The translations under genes and the position numbers were made by a program. This document shows, one piece after another, positions 1 to 7,934 of a stretch of 64,000 bases of DNA. The notes beneath the pieces were generated by a model. That model searched no databases. It was not told the DNA's origin and was given only the letters and a program-made list of their open reading frames with translations. Position 1 is the stretch's first letter, and each line of letters begins with the position of its first letter. The DNA comes from Pedobacter frigoris (GTDB lineage: Bacteria > Bacteroidota > Bacteroidia > Sphingobacteriales > Sphingobacteriaceae). The stretch covers positions 124,001-188,000 of the forward strand of contig NZ_SWBQ01000005.1 in NCBI RefSeq assembly GCF_005116445.1, read 5' to 3'.

Positions 1-105
1 AAGCTGAAGGTCATGGAATATGCCCAGAAGTATGGTAGTATGGAAAAAGGTATCACAATACTGGCAAATGAGCTTCGCCAAAAAGAAGGCTCTGGTAACC
101 ATTAA
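1..105 (+). CDS. traG: C-terminal end of a conjugation ATPase, probably TraG (partial)
   Basis: An open frame enters from the left edge and codes for 34 residues before a TAA, ending in a helical, charged tail (YGSMEKGITILANEL). It lies 15 bases before the next gene of the tra operon. In Bacteroidetes ICEs the VirB4-like ATPase TraG sits just upstream of the TraI-type genes, and its C-terminus is a charged helix of this sort, so TraG is the natural call. That is inference from position plus a short tail; no Walker motif is inside the window. The start lies outside the window. Confidence 0.5.
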   Translation, partial: KLKVMEYAQKYGSMEKGITILANELRQKEGSGNH

Positions 106-120
106 ACAATTGAAATAATT

Positions 121-504
121 ATGAAACGTATAAAAATCAGGTTATTTAGCTGCGTTGCAGCGCTGCTGTTTTTCGCATCCTGCGAAAACAGCACGAAATC
201 TTACATCGATGGCACCTATGCCAGTTATGAATCGGGTGAATACAGTATTTCCAAAGACACGCTGGTTATTATGCCCTATGGCGATAAAGGCGATTATCAG
301 GTGATCCGAAAGTCAAGCTTCCAAACAGTACGGAATGGGAAGCTCCAGCCCAAGGAACAAAAGATCCGAGAGTATATGGGACGGTTCGATCCGAAAACCA
401 AAATGCTCATTATCGATGCGCAGGGAAAGAAGATCAGCTTCTTTCCCGATAAAAACAGCCTCCTATTGATGCAGCGTGAATATCACAAGGTGGTTAAGCA
501 ATAA
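121..504 (+). CDS. ICE-encoded lipoprotein, unknown function
   Basis: A 127-residue protein with a clear lipoprotein signal: a lysine/arginine-rich start, a hydrophobic core and a lipobox FFASC with the acceptor Cys at residue 21. The mature part has no motif I recognise; it is rich in Lys and beta-prone segments. It is the first complete gene after the TraG-like end and lies 13 bases before the TraI-type gene, so it is probably co-transcribed with the tra operon. Small lipoproteins are common in conjugation operons (entry exclusion or channel assembly), but nothing in the sequence decides between these roles. Confidence 0.75.
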   Translation: MKRIKIRLFSCVAALLFFASCENSTKSYIDGTYASYESGEYSISKDTLVIMPYGDKGDYQVIRKSSFQTVRNGKLQPKEQKIREYMGRFDPKTKMLIIDAQGKKISFFPDKNSLLLMQREYHKVVKQ

Positions 505-517
505 CAGAGGGCAGCTT

Positions 518-1222
518 ATGAGAAAATTATTAAACAAAACTAAGGTCTTCATGGTAGTGATGCCGTTGAGCCTTGTGGTACTGCTGGTAGCATTGCCCAC
601 CAAACAGGTTTCCGCGCAACTGGCTATAGCCGAAGTGATCAAGGCGGGGGTAAAAAAAGTGATCAAAGCCATTGACCTGAAAGTGCAGCGTTTGCAGAAC
701 CAGACCATTTGGCTGCAAAATGCACAAAAGGTTTTAGAAAACACCCTGTCTAAACTGAAGCTGACAGAGATTGCGGACTGGACGACCCGCCAGAAAGAGC
801 TGTATAGTAAATACTTTGACGAACTGGCAAGGATCAAATCAGCCATTGCCTATTACCAGCGGGTCAAGGACATTACCCAGCGGCAGGTTGATATTGTAAA
901 CGAGTACAGGCAGGCAAAGAGCGTGTTTGCCAGGGACAAACATTTCAGCATTGATGAATTGGGGTATATGGAAGATGTCTATAGGGGTATTTTGGATGCC
1001 AGCCTGAAAAATATCGACCAGCTTTTGTTAGTCGTAAACTCCTTTAAGGTGCAAATGGATGACGCAAAAAGGTTAGAGATTATTGAACAGGTAGCAGTCA
1101 AAATCGACCAGAATTATCAGGACTTAAAACAGTTCAACACCCGCCAGATCAGGCTAAGCCTGGACAGGTCAAAAGAGGCTGGTGAGCTGAATAGCATAAA
1201 AAAACTGTATGGGATCGAGTAG
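518..1222 (+). CDS. traI: conjugal transfer protein, TraI type of Bacteroidetes ICEs
   Basis: A 234-residue exported protein. The N-terminus is a signal peptide ending in VSAQ at about residue 34; the rest is almost all helical, with heptad-like stretches and a conserved tail ending KKLYGIE. This layout matches the exported helical protein that Bacteroidetes databases call TraI, found just before TraJ; its role in the mating channel is not well established. The start at 518 is preferred over an in-frame ATG at 476 because it gives a proper signal peptide, avoids overlap with the preceding gene and follows an AGAGGG stretch. Its end overlaps the next gene by 14 bases. It resembles the next two genes, so the three form a tandem paralogous set. 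Confidence 0.75.
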   Translation: MRKLLNKTKVFMVVMPLSLVVLLVALPTKQVSAQLAIAEVIKAGVKKVIKAIDLKVQRLQNQTIWLQNAQKVLENTLSKLKLTEIADWTTRQKELYSKYFDELARIKSAIAYYQRVKDITQRQVDIVNEYRQAKSVFARDKHFSIDELGYMEDVYRGILDASLKNIDQLLLVVNSFKVQMDDAKRLEIIEQVAVKIDQNYQDLKQFNTRQIRLSLDRSKEAGELNSIKKLYGIE

Positions 1223-1853
1223 GAAAATATGTGGGTTGATAGTGCTGGTTGCACTATCCCTGCAAAACCTGTCCAGTTCCGCCCAAACCTGGGGTGAGAT
1301 TTTCAGTCAAAAGAAAACGCAGAAAAAATACCTGCTCCAGCAGATTGCGGCACTTCAGGTTTATATTGGCTATGCTAAAAAGGGCTATGATATTGTAGGC
1401 AGCGGCATTCATGCCGTAAAGGGTATTACTAATGGCGAATTTAGCCTGCACCGGGGTTTCTTTGCTTCACTTGCAGCGGTAAATCCGAATATTAAAAACA
1501 GTGCGGCCGTTGGCGAGATCATTAATAGCGGTTTAGGCATCATTTCAGTCCTAAAAACCTGGAAAGCATCGGAGCTAAATGCGGCCGATTGGGGCTATGT
1601 GTTCTTAGTCAAAGCGAACCTGTTAGCAGAATGCGCTACCGATCTGGAAGAATTGTTTGTAGTGATTACTTCGGGTAAGCTGGAAATGAAGGACGATGAA
1701 CGTTTGGGGCGACTGGAAAGCATTCGGCTATCCATTCAGGATAAGTACGATTTTGCGCTGGCCTTTACCGCAGATTTGCAAATGCTGATCCGCGGGCGAG
1801 CAAGAGAAGAGGAATCCATCAATCAGATAAGGAGGTTACATGAGGTTAATTAA
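1209..1853 (+). CDS. exported TraI/TerB-like paralogue of the tra operon
   Basis: A 214-residue protein with a signal peptide (cleavage near SSSAQ, residue 26) and a helical body. It shares with the next gene the segments YxIxxxGxxAV, GxFSLHxxFxxxLxAVxP and a DDERL motif near the end. Automated annotation often labels this family TerB-like, but I see no tellurite-resistance evidence. It begins 14 bases before the end of the TraI-type gene, which suggests translational coupling. Unlike its neighbours it is read from an ATG inside the preceding gene with no obvious ribosome binding site. A channel-associated periplasmic role is inferred from neighbours only. Confidence 0.7.
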   Translation: MGSSRKICGLIVLVALSLQNLSSSAQTWGEIFSQKKTQKKYLLQQIAALQVYIGYAKKGYDIVGSGIHAVKGITNGEFSLHRGFFASLAAVNPNIKNSAAVGEIINSGLGIISVLKTWKASELNAADWGYVFLVKANLLAECATDLEELFVVITSGKLEMKDDERLGRLESIRLSIQDKYDFALAFTADLQMLIRGRAREEESINQIRRLHEVN

Positions 1854-2478
1854 AATCATCCTATTGGGGTTATGTCTTTGTGGGATTGCTACGCCCCCTT
1901 TGCGGGCGCAATCTACGGAAGTGCAACAGTTGCTGTTGAATGTAGAAAAGCTCTCGCAGTTTAAAAATATCCTGAAGGATATGAAAGCCGGCTACCAGAT
2001 CATCAGTACCGGATATAATGCAGTTCGGGATATTTCAAAAGGTAATTTCTCTTTGCATGAGACTTTCCTTGACGGCCTGATGGCAGTAAGTCCCCAGGTG
2101 AGAAAGTACCATAAGATTGCGGGTATTATTAAAATGCAGGGCAATATCCTTTCCGAGTACAAAGTGGCATTCAGTAAATTCAAATCTGGCGGGCAGTTTA
2201 CTGTTCAGGAGGTGGATTATATGGCTTCGGTTTACGGGCAGCTGAATAAGCAAAGTCTGCAAAATCTGGATGCCCTGCTGATGGTGATTACTGCCGGAGA
2301 GCTCCGTATGTCCGATGATGAAAGGCTGAAAGCCATAGATGGCATTTTTGCAGATATGCAGGAGAAGGTATTGTTCCTGCGACATTTTAATACGCAAGGT
2401 ATTGGCATATCCCGGCAGCGGACTTTGGAACAGAAAGACGTTGGGTCGATGCAGGAATTGTTTAAGTCAAACCCTTAA
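1840..2478 (+). CDS. exported TraI/TerB-like paralogue of the tra operon
   Basis: A 212-residue protein with a signal peptide (hydrophobic core, cleavage after PLRAQ, about residue 24). The helical body contains YQIISTGYNAVRDI, GNFSLHETF and MSDDERL, matching the preceding paralogue, and a C-terminal half resembling the TraI-type protein (ITAGELRM versus VVNSFKVQM). It starts 14 bases before the previous stop codon, the same overlap as at the previous junction, so the pair probably arose by duplication of a coupled gene. It precedes traJ by 10 bases. The function within the conjugation channel is unknown. Confidence 0.7.
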   Translation: MRLIKIILLGLCLCGIATPPLRAQSTEVQQLLLNVEKLSQFKNILKDMKAGYQIISTGYNAVRDISKGNFSLHETFLDGLMAVSPQVRKYHKIAGIIKMQGNILSEYKVAFSKFKSGGQFTVQEVDYMASVYGQLNKQSLQNLDALLMVITAGELRMSDDERLKAIDGIFADMQEKVLFLRHFNTQGIGISRQRTLEQKDVGSMQELFKSNP

Positions 2479-2488
2479 AATTTTTAAT

Positions 2489-3661
2489 ATGAATAGATTT
2501 TTAAAGGCCGCTTTTTTTGCGGCAATAGCTATGCTTTTGCCTTTTATGTCGTTTGCACAAGGCTTGGCAGGCGAGATGAAAAGTATGCACCTGGTCTTGG
2601 ATCAGGTGTATAAGGAAATGATACCGCTTTGCTCGAAGCTGATTGGTGTAGGCCGTGGTCTTGCAGGCTTTGCAGCACTGATTTATATCGCATCCCGTGT
2701 TTGGAAGAACATTGCACAGGCAGAAGCGGTAGATTTTTACCCCTTGTTACGCCCCTTTGCGCTAGGACTTGCTATACTCCTTTTTCCGGCGGTGATCGGT
2801 TTGATGAACGGTGTGCTGCAACCTACGGTTTCCGCTACTTCTGCAATGGTACAAAACTCCGACCGTGCGATAGCGGTACTGCTTAAGCAGAAAGAGAACG
2901 CCATTAAAAAGACCGATCAATACCAGATGTATGTTGGTGCCGATGGTACTGGCGACAGTGATAAGTACTATAAATACCTGCATCCTGATGATCCAAACAG
3001 GCAGGATGAAGGTATGCTGGACAGGTTAGCGCATGGGATTGATTTTGCAATGGCAAAGGCTTCTTACAACTTTCGCAATTCCATTAAGCAATGGATGAGT
3101 GAGGTCTTGCAGGTAGTCTATACAGCAGCTTCGCTGTGCATCAATACGATCCGAACGTTCTACCTGATCATACTGGCGATACTCGGCCCGCTAGTATTTG
3201 CCTTTGCGGTATTTGATGGCTTTGAACATACACTTACGGTATGGATAGCGCGGTACGTCAACATCTTTTTGTGGTTGCCCATTGCTAATATCTTCGGGAG
3301 CATTATTGGTAAAGTGCAGGAAAATATGTTGCGCTATGATATTTCGCAGATCAATCAGCAGGGTGATACTTTCTTTTCACAGACCGATATGGCCTATCTC
3401 TGTTTTTTAATTATTGGGATCGTCGGCTATTTCTCGGTGCCTACCGTTGCCAATTATATCGTTCATGCAGGTGGCGGGAACTCGATTTTATCCAAGGTTA
3501 ATTCGCTGGTTGTCGGTGGTGCCAGCACCACGACAAGGGCAGTTACTGGTGGCGGCGGTATGATAGCAGATGCAATGGGCAATTCAAACCGTAATTCAAA
3601 AGGGGGTAGCGCATCCGAAGGGAACGACTATTTCAAGAACAAATTAAAAAGTAACGATTAA
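2489..3661 (+). CDS. traJ: conjugative transposon membrane protein TraJ (VirB6-like)
   Basis: A 390-residue polytopic inner-membrane protein. An N-terminal signal-like segment ends at SFAQ; hydrophobic segments follow near residues 50-65, 80-100, 215-255, 265-285 and 305-325, then a Gly/Ser/Asn-rich cytoplasmic tail. The phrases YPLLRPFALGL and ILAILGPLVFAFAVFDGFE are typical of Bacteroidetes TraJ, the VirB6-like component of the mating channel. The start at 2489 is chosen because residues upstream in the same frame overlap the previous gene and do not look like a signal. It sits between the TraI-type genes and traK, the standard order. Confidence 0.9.
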   Translation: MNRFLKAAFFAAIAMLLPFMSFAQGLAGEMKSMHLVLDQVYKEMIPLCSKLIGVGRGLAGFAALIYIASRVWKNIAQAEAVDFYPLLRPFALGLAILLFPAVIGLMNGVLQPTVSATSAMVQNSDRAIAVLLKQKENAIKKTDQYQMYVGADGTGDSDKYYKYLHPDDPNRQDEGMLDRLAHGIDFAMAKASYNFRNSIKQWMSEVLQVVYTAASLCINTIRTFYLIILAILGPLVFAFAVFDGFEHTLTVWIARYVNIFLWLPIANIFGSIIGKVQENMLRYDISQINQQGDTFFSQTDMAYLCFLIIGIVGYFSVPTVANYIVHAGGGNSILSKVNSLVVGGASTTTRAVTGGGGMIADAMGNSNRNSKGGSASEGNDYFKNKLKSND

Positions 3662-3672
3662 TCCCAAAGCCT

Positions 3673-4311
3673 ATGTTTACACAACTCAAAAATATAGATA
3701 CCGCATTCCGGCACATCAAGGTGTTCAGCTATTTGCTGATCTTAGCCAATACGTTTACCATTTGCTTTGGCATCTACAAATGGTGCCAGCTCTCCGGCGA
3801 GAAGGACGAAAAGATCTACATCCTGTACAACGGAAAAGTGTTGCAGGCACTAGCCTCAGATCGTAAAAGCAATCTGTCCGTACAGCTTAGGGATCACATC
3901 AAAACCTTTCACCAGTACTTTTTTAACCTTAGTCCCGATGATAAAGCAATCAAAGCATCAGTTTCCAAATCACTGTTTTTAGCTGACCTATCGGCCAAAA
4001 AGCAGTATGATAACTTGGTCGAAAGTGGTTATTATAACAACCTGATCTCGGCCAGTATCTCGCAGGAAATCGAAGTAGACAGCACTGTGCTGGACATCAA
4101 TGTTTATCCATACACTTTCACATGCTATGCTACAGAAAAACTGATTCGGGCAAGTAGTACCTTGGTTAGAAAGCTGGTTACCAAAGGACAGGTCAGGGAT
4201 TTAAAAACCCAGACCGATGATAACCCGCATGGCTTTTTGATACAGGGCTGGGAGATTCTGGAAAACAAAGATGTACCTAAATCTTATAGCAATGAGACTA
4301 TTTCGCAATAA
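3673..4311 (+). CDS. traK: conjugative transposon protein TraK (VirB8-like)
   Basis: A 212-residue protein with one N-terminal transmembrane helix (about residues 17-37) and a periplasmic domain of VirB8/TraK type. The opening (KNIDTAFRHIKVFS) and the YRNGKVLQA-like turn followed by a DHIKTFHQYFFNLSPD segment are characteristic of Bacteroidetes TraK. VirB8-like proteins nucleate assembly of the type IV secretion channel at the inner membrane. It lies 11 bases after traJ, and its end overlaps the small TraL-like gene, so the block is one operon. Confidence 0.9.
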   Translation: MFTQLKNIDTAFRHIKVFSYLLILANTFTICFGIYKWCQLSGEKDEKIYILYNGKVLQALASDRKSNLSVQLRDHIKTFHQYFFNLSPDDKAIKASVSKSLFLADLSAKKQYDNLVESGYYNNLISASISQEIEVDSTVLDINVYPYTFTCYATEKLIRASSTLVRKLVTKGQVRDLKTQTDDNPHGFLIQGWEILENKDVPKSYSNETISQ

Positions 4312-4516
4312 AAAGCAAAAAGTTTCTCCAGCTGGTGAGGCTCTGGCGGGGAAACTGGCTAGCCGAATTCTCCGTCAGCAGTCCAGGATTGCCAGATGGC
4401 TTAACCAGCGGACAAGTGCCTACTCCGCCTTCCGGTGGCTGGTTCTACTGATCCTATTCTGTTTAGGAATGGGCGGCACCTGCATTTATTTAATCATTTC
4501 ATCCATTTACAATTAA
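4292..4516 (+). CDS. traL: small membrane protein, TraL-like
   Basis: A 74-residue protein with a basic N-terminus (many Lys and Arg), a helical middle and one C-terminal transmembrane helix (about residues 48-70). Size, topology and position between traK and traM match TraL (DUF3989-type) of Bacteroidetes conjugative elements. The start is uncertain: an in-frame ATG at 4271 would add seven residues and extend the overlap with traK. I prefer 4292 because the protein then begins with a charged MRLFRNKKQK segment as expected. The function is a presumed channel accessory protein. Confidence 0.7.
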   Translation: MRLFRNKKQKVSPAGEALAGKLASRILRQQSRIARWLNQRTSAYSAFRWLVLLILFCLGMGGTCIYLIISSIYN

Positions 4517-4530
4517 AGACAATATAGCTT

Positions 4531-5625
4531 ATGAATACAACACATTCTTCCGCTTTTTTAAAGCGACGCAAATTTCTAATGGTGCTGCCATTACTGATCC
4601 TGCCATTTATGACGATGGCCTTTTGGTCACTAGGTGGTGGTTCTGAACCAGCTGTTACCCAAGTGGCAGATACGAAAGGACTAAACTTAGCTTTGCCCGA
4701 TGCAGATTTTAAGAACGAAAAACCTGTAGATAAAATGAGCCTGTACGATCAGGCACAGAGAGCGTTAATGGATTCTGCTGATCTGATCAGCCGGAATTAT
4801 ATCGCTGGTGAAAGTGCTGTGCTGGTTGGTGATGGACGCTCGTTTAAACCTGATCCAAGCGAAGCAGCAATTCAGGCAAAACTTGCGCAGATCAATGCGC
4901 AGGTAAATGCTAAACCTACGCCTGCCTATGGTACTGGTTCTGCCAGTGTGCGTCCTGCTGCTGATCCTGCCATGAGCACCGATATAGCTAAATTGGAAGC
5001 CCTGATGAAAAATATGCAGCAATCAGGCAGTGGTGACGACCCCGAAATGCGCCAACTAAATAGTATGATGGATAAAATATTGGCCATCCAAAACCCTGAT
5101 CTGGTCAGACAGCAAAATGTTAAGCCTATTTATGTAAGTCCTGATAGCCTATTTAAAGCCATTCCCGCTGAAATTGCCGGAAATATCAAAGCAGTAGAAG
5201 GTTCGGTTATTGAGCTTAGGCTACTGGATACCTTAATCATAAACGGACAAGTGATTCCCAAAGGGCACTCCATATTCGGGCTGGCAAACTTCAGCAATCA
5301 GCGAATCAACCTGGAAATTAAAAATATCCGTTTGGGCAACCAGATCATTCCGGTCAGCTTAACGGTGTTTGATAAACGTGATGGTATGGTAGGCGTGAAC
5401 GCGCCTGAAGCACTGCTTACCGATGCGGTGAACGGTGGTGCGGATGATGCCATCCGCAATATGCAGTTACTAAGTATGGATCAGGGTATCGCTACACAAG
5501 TTGCAGGTGCAGGGCTGGAGGCCGCGAAAGGTCTTTTTTCTAAAAATATCAAAAGGGTGAAGCAGAAATTGGTTGCAGGCTATGCTGTACTGCTTAGGGA
5601 CAACAGCCGAAAGAATAATAAATAG
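4531..5625 (+). CDS. traM: conjugative transposon protein TraM (VirB10-like)
   Basis: A 364-residue protein with an N-terminal cytoplasmic tail (FLKRRKFLMVLPLLILPF), one transmembrane helix (about residues 16-33), a low-complexity Ala/Pro/Gly-rich linker to about residue 190, and a compact C-terminal domain. The segment LDTLIINGQVIPKGHSIFG is the classic TraM/VirB10-like signature. This protein spans the envelope and links inner and outer parts of the channel. It is normally followed by traN (VirB9-like), but here the next gene, 29 bases on, is a different protein. Confidence 0.9.
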   Translation: MNTTHSSAFLKRRKFLMVLPLLILPFMTMAFWSLGGGSEPAVTQVADTKGLNLALPDADFKNEKPVDKMSLYDQAQRALMDSADLISRNYIAGESAVLVGDGRSFKPDPSEAAIQAKLAQINAQVNAKPTPAYGTGSASVRPAADPAMSTDIAKLEALMKNMQQSGSGDDPEMRQLNSMMDKILAIQNPDLVRQQNVKPIYVSPDSLFKAIPAEIAGNIKAVEGSVIELRLLDTLIINGQVIPKGHSIFGLANFSNQRINLEIKNIRLGNQIIPVSLTVFDKRDGMVGVNAPEALLTDAVNGGADDAIRNMQLLSMDQGIATQVAGAGLEAAKGLFSKNIKRVKQKLVAGYAVLLRDNSRKNNK

Positions 5626-5654
5626 TTTAATCATTTACTTTAAAATAGGAAAAT

Positions 5655-6413
5655 ATGAACGAGAACAATTTAGCGTACCTAAAGAAAACGCTCGACCGCA
5701 TGGACTTTCCCGCAGAGGTTGGGGATAAACTTGCAAAAGAAATAGAGAAACAAGAGCCGGAAATTAAGTTGAACCATGAAGTAAACCGTGGGAATGAAAC
5801 GGTAAACTATGATTTGAATTTCCGCAAGTCCGAGACTACCGACATGTATTTCTTCAACAGCTACAATGCTACTTTGAAGACAGGCAACGAAGCCCACGAC
5901 AAGACACAGGAGTTCAGGATCAGGAACGGCAACAATATCGGTGCTGATGAAGCTTTTAATCTGATTGCAGGCAGGGCGGTGCAGAAATCAATGGTCAATG
6001 GCGATGGGGACACTTATCAGGCCTGGCTGAAAGTGGATTTCTCCCAAAAAGACAATTACGGGAACCATAATGTTGACCAGTTCCATGACCGTTACGGCTA
6101 CGATCTGGAAAAGGCGGTGAATAAATTCCCGATTGCCGAACTGGCTAAGCCCGAAGGAAAAGCCGAATTACTGGCTTCGCTTAAAGCTGGAAATTCCACG
6201 GCGGTAACCATGACTAAGGACAGTCAGGAAGCTATTTTATTCATTGAGGCCAATCCGCGCCTGCGCACCATCAACATTAAAGATGAAAAAGGCGTGTCGG
6301 TAAAGCGTGACCAGGTGGAGATAAAGGATAAGAGCCAGAGCCAAAAGATTGACGAAAATCAGGGGCAGCAGAACAACCAAAGCGGACGCAAGAAGCAAGG
6401 CTTGTCCGTTTAA
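5655..6413 (+). CDS. conserved ICE/plasmid hypothetical protein
   Basis: A 252-residue soluble protein beginning MNENNLAYLKKTLDRMDF. From memory, proteins of this type recur on Bacteroidetes ICEs and plasmids: a short helical opening, a beta-rich segment around residues 50-90 (YDLNFRKSETTDMYFFNSY), then a YGYDLEKAVNKFP motif near residue 158, and a Lys/Gln-rich basic tail. No catalytic residues stand out. It lies where traN should be, 29 bases after traM, so it either replaced the distal tra genes or the operon was rearranged here. Its function is unknown; the basic tail could suggest nucleic-acid contact, which is speculation. Confidence 0.7.
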   Translation: MNENNLAYLKKTLDRMDFPAEVGDKLAKEIEKQEPEIKLNHEVNRGNETVNYDLNFRKSETTDMYFFNSYNATLKTGNEAHDKTQEFRIRNGNNIGADEAFNLIAGRAVQKSMVNGDGDTYQAWLKVDFSQKDNYGNHNVDQFHDRYGYDLEKAVNKFPIAELAKPEGKAELLASLKAGNSTAVTMTKDSQEAILFIEANPRLRTINIKDEKGVSVKRDQVEIKDKSQSQKIDENQGQQNNQSGRKKQGLSV

Positions 6414-6473
6414 CCCCAATTACATATATTTAAATCCAATTAGTATTAACCCTATAAAAATCAATTAAAAAGT

Positions 6474-6650
6474 ATGGAATTATTTTCAAAAGTTAAGGAA
6501 CTGGTAGCGGGCATTGAGGCCGATGCAGAGAAATTTTATAACAGCAATAACGGTGCAGCTGGCACCAGGGTTAGAAAAGCGATGCAAGACTTAAAAGTAC
6601 TGGCAGGCGATATTCGTAAAGAGGTCACAGAAAAGAAAAATGCAAAATAG
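6474..6650 (+). CDS. histone H1-like (Hc1-type) DNA-binding protein
   Basis: A 58-residue protein beginning MELFSKVKELVAGIEADAEK and containing AGTRVRKAMQDLK, the core of the small histone H1-like proteins widespread in Bacteroidetes, which bind DNA through basic helices. It lies 60 bases after the preceding ICE gene and just before a strong terminator, so it is probably the last gene of the operon. Chromosomal copies usually condense DNA; a copy carried by a mobile element could modulate host or element gene expression. Recognition is from the sequence pattern alone. Confidence 0.8.
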   Translation: MELFSKVKELVAGIEADAEKFYNSNNGAAGTRVRKAMQDLKVLAGDIRKEVTEKKNAK

Positions 6651-6721
6651 TAGTTTGCGCAATGCAAACATAATAAACTGGCTGCTTTAGCGTATTTATA
6701 TACGAGAGCGTTAATTTAGAT

Positions 6722-6760
6722 GACGGGGAAAGATCGGTATGATCCTTCCCCGTTTCTTTT
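6722..6760 (+). terminator. rho-independent terminator ending the tra operon
   Basis: A near-perfect hairpin (arms ACGGGGAA-GATC and GATC-TTCCCCGT around a GGTAT loop) is followed by a T-rich run (TTTCTTTTT). It lies between the end of the histone-like gene on + and the end of the zinc-protein gene on -, so it may serve both strands. Confidence 0.85.
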
Positions 6761-6766
6761 TACTGA

Positions 6767-7552
6767 TCAAAAAGAATCGGTATTGCTGCCGGTGTAATAG
6801 TTGGCGTAGTTGTCTGGAATGCCTAGTGCCGTAAGAAAACTTCTGGCCGCTCCACCGTTTAATCGAGGTATACGGATCTGATTGCTGGATTTAAGTGAAA
6901 AGTCTGGAAATAGTTTAAAGCCGGAATCTTCTTTAAGTGCAACAGAGAAAATCAACCCGCCTACGATGAACAATGCAACCTCTAACTTCCATCCTTCGCC
7001 TACCTCTGGTGTTGGTATCATATCTACTATTTCCCCATTTGCACGATCTATTCTAACTATAGCCATCTCATACACCGTTTCTGCACCAGGATCGTCTTCC
7101 ATAATCATTTTCCTCAATATTGGTTCGTGAGTAGGGATATGAACTTTCTGGAAAAATTCGTTGCTCGAATGATGTGCACGCCAGAGTAGTGACAGTACGA
7201 ACAGCTTGAGCTGTTTGTAATCCATGCCGGTAATGTGAAGTGTTGTTAGCTGATCATTCTCTAGTTGAGCGACAACGTTGGTATGTGCATTTGTTGTAGG
7301 CGGGGGCAAAACAGACGCAGCGTATCGTTCCAGTCTTCCAATGATGACATTATCACAGTGTTCACAAAGCACATTCTTATCGTAAAAACCAGTTTGATAA
7401 AATCTGGGGCCACGATTATCTTTTAAGCTTGCCAGCAAGGTACGGTTTGTATGGTCAAACACACCTTTATATATGAAAGATGGATAAATGTGAGATTGCT
7501 TAAGCAATTTTTTTTGCTGACCACATAGCTTACATATTCCCTTTTTCATCAT
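6767..7552 (-). CDS. CxxC / SHIxP zinc protein, HNH-like, candidate defence gene
   Basis: A 261-residue protein. Residues 7-10 form CKLC, residues 20-28 SHIYPSFIY, and residues 63-66 CEHC: a treble-clef arrangement like HNH_5-type fingers, with His21 as the likely catalytic or metal residue. The rest (from about 85) is a mixed fold I do not recognise. The same CxxC...SHIxPxF...CxxC signature occurs in the gene at 14797. It is a single gene on - directly after the tra terminator and opens the cargo island. It starts with two Met codons; 7549 is an alternative start. A nuclease role is inference from the finger. Confidence 0.65.
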   Translation of the reverse strand: MMKKGICKLCGQQKKLLKQSHIYPSFIYKGVFDHTNRTLLASLKDNRGPRFYQTGFYDKNVLCEHCDNVIIGRLERYAASVLPPPTTNAHTNVVAQLENDQLTTLHITGMDYKQLKLFVLSLLWRAHHSSNEFFQKVHIPTHEPILRKMIMEDDPGAETVYEMAIVRIDRANGEIVDMIPTPEVGEGWKLEVALFIVGGLIFSVALKEDSGFKLFPDFSLKSSNQIRIPRLNGGAARSFLTALGIPDNYANYYTGSNTDSF

Positions 7553-7655
7553 TGGAAGTTAGGATTTTTAAATCGTTATTAAAATGACGGGAAGTTATAG
7601 TTTAAATACTTGCCATAGAAAGCAATCATAAAGTTCAACATAAAACTAATTATAG

Positions 7656-7683
7656 TGGAGGAGAAGAGGGGAATCGAACCCCT
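7656..7683 (-). other. tRNA 3'-end fragment with encoded CCA (possible att remnant)
   Basis: Read on -, this gives a 5-bp T stem (AGGGG/CCCCT) around the loop TTCGATT, a 7-base acceptor strand CTTCTCC, a T discriminator and CCA. No matching 5' acceptor strand (GGAGAAG) lies 60-90 bases upstream, and the intervening bases do not fold into convincing D and anticodon arms. ICEs often integrate into tRNA 3' ends, so this may be a scar of an attachment site, or a decayed tRNA. Confidence 0.5.
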
Positions 7684-7736
7684 CAGCCCGCATTTTGGGA
7701 AGCAATTGCCGCTTTGGTCTGCACTTCACTGAACTA

Positions 7737-7934
7737 TCATGGGGTGGTATTTCGTACCAACATCTCCGCTAAGGCCCCACACCAGATTTTTCTTCCAATA
7801 GTTTTATAGTCTACCTTCATAATTCTTTGTTTAAAATGCTTAAATAATAGTTCCAGTATTTCATGGAGGATAATACCAAACACCACCCCAAAGGCCCAAT
7901 GAAGCAAAAGAGCTACACCTACTTTAATCCCCAA
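7737..7934 (-). CDS. possible small membrane protein (weak)
   Basis: A 65-residue frame with a plausible hydrophobic helix (about residues 5-28, VGVALLLHWAFGVVFGIIL) followed by a basic segment. It ends just upstream of the tRNA-like fragment. There is no homologue I recognise and no clear promoter; it could be chance, although the amphipathic-then-basic pattern looks protein-like. Confidence 0.3.
   Translation of the reverse strand: MGIKVGVALLLHWAFGVVFGIILHEILELLFKHFKQRIMKVDYKTIGRKIWCGALAEMLVRNTTP

Noticed and set aside
476..517. Earlier ATG for the TraI-type gene
   Set aside because: It would overlap the lipoprotein gene and place 14 polar residues before the signal peptide.
1209..2478. 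Tellurite-resistance function for the two TerB-like genes
   Set aside because: They have signal peptides and sit in a tra operon; no TerB core motif is evident.
2339..2488. Upstream in-frame extension of traJ
   Set aside because: The 50 residues overlap the preceding gene and do not resemble a TraJ N-terminus.
7656..7750. A complete tRNA gene on - around the T-arm
   Set aside because: No 5' acceptor strand complementary to CTTCTCC, no paired D arm and no proper anticodon stem; the span would be about 12 bases too long.
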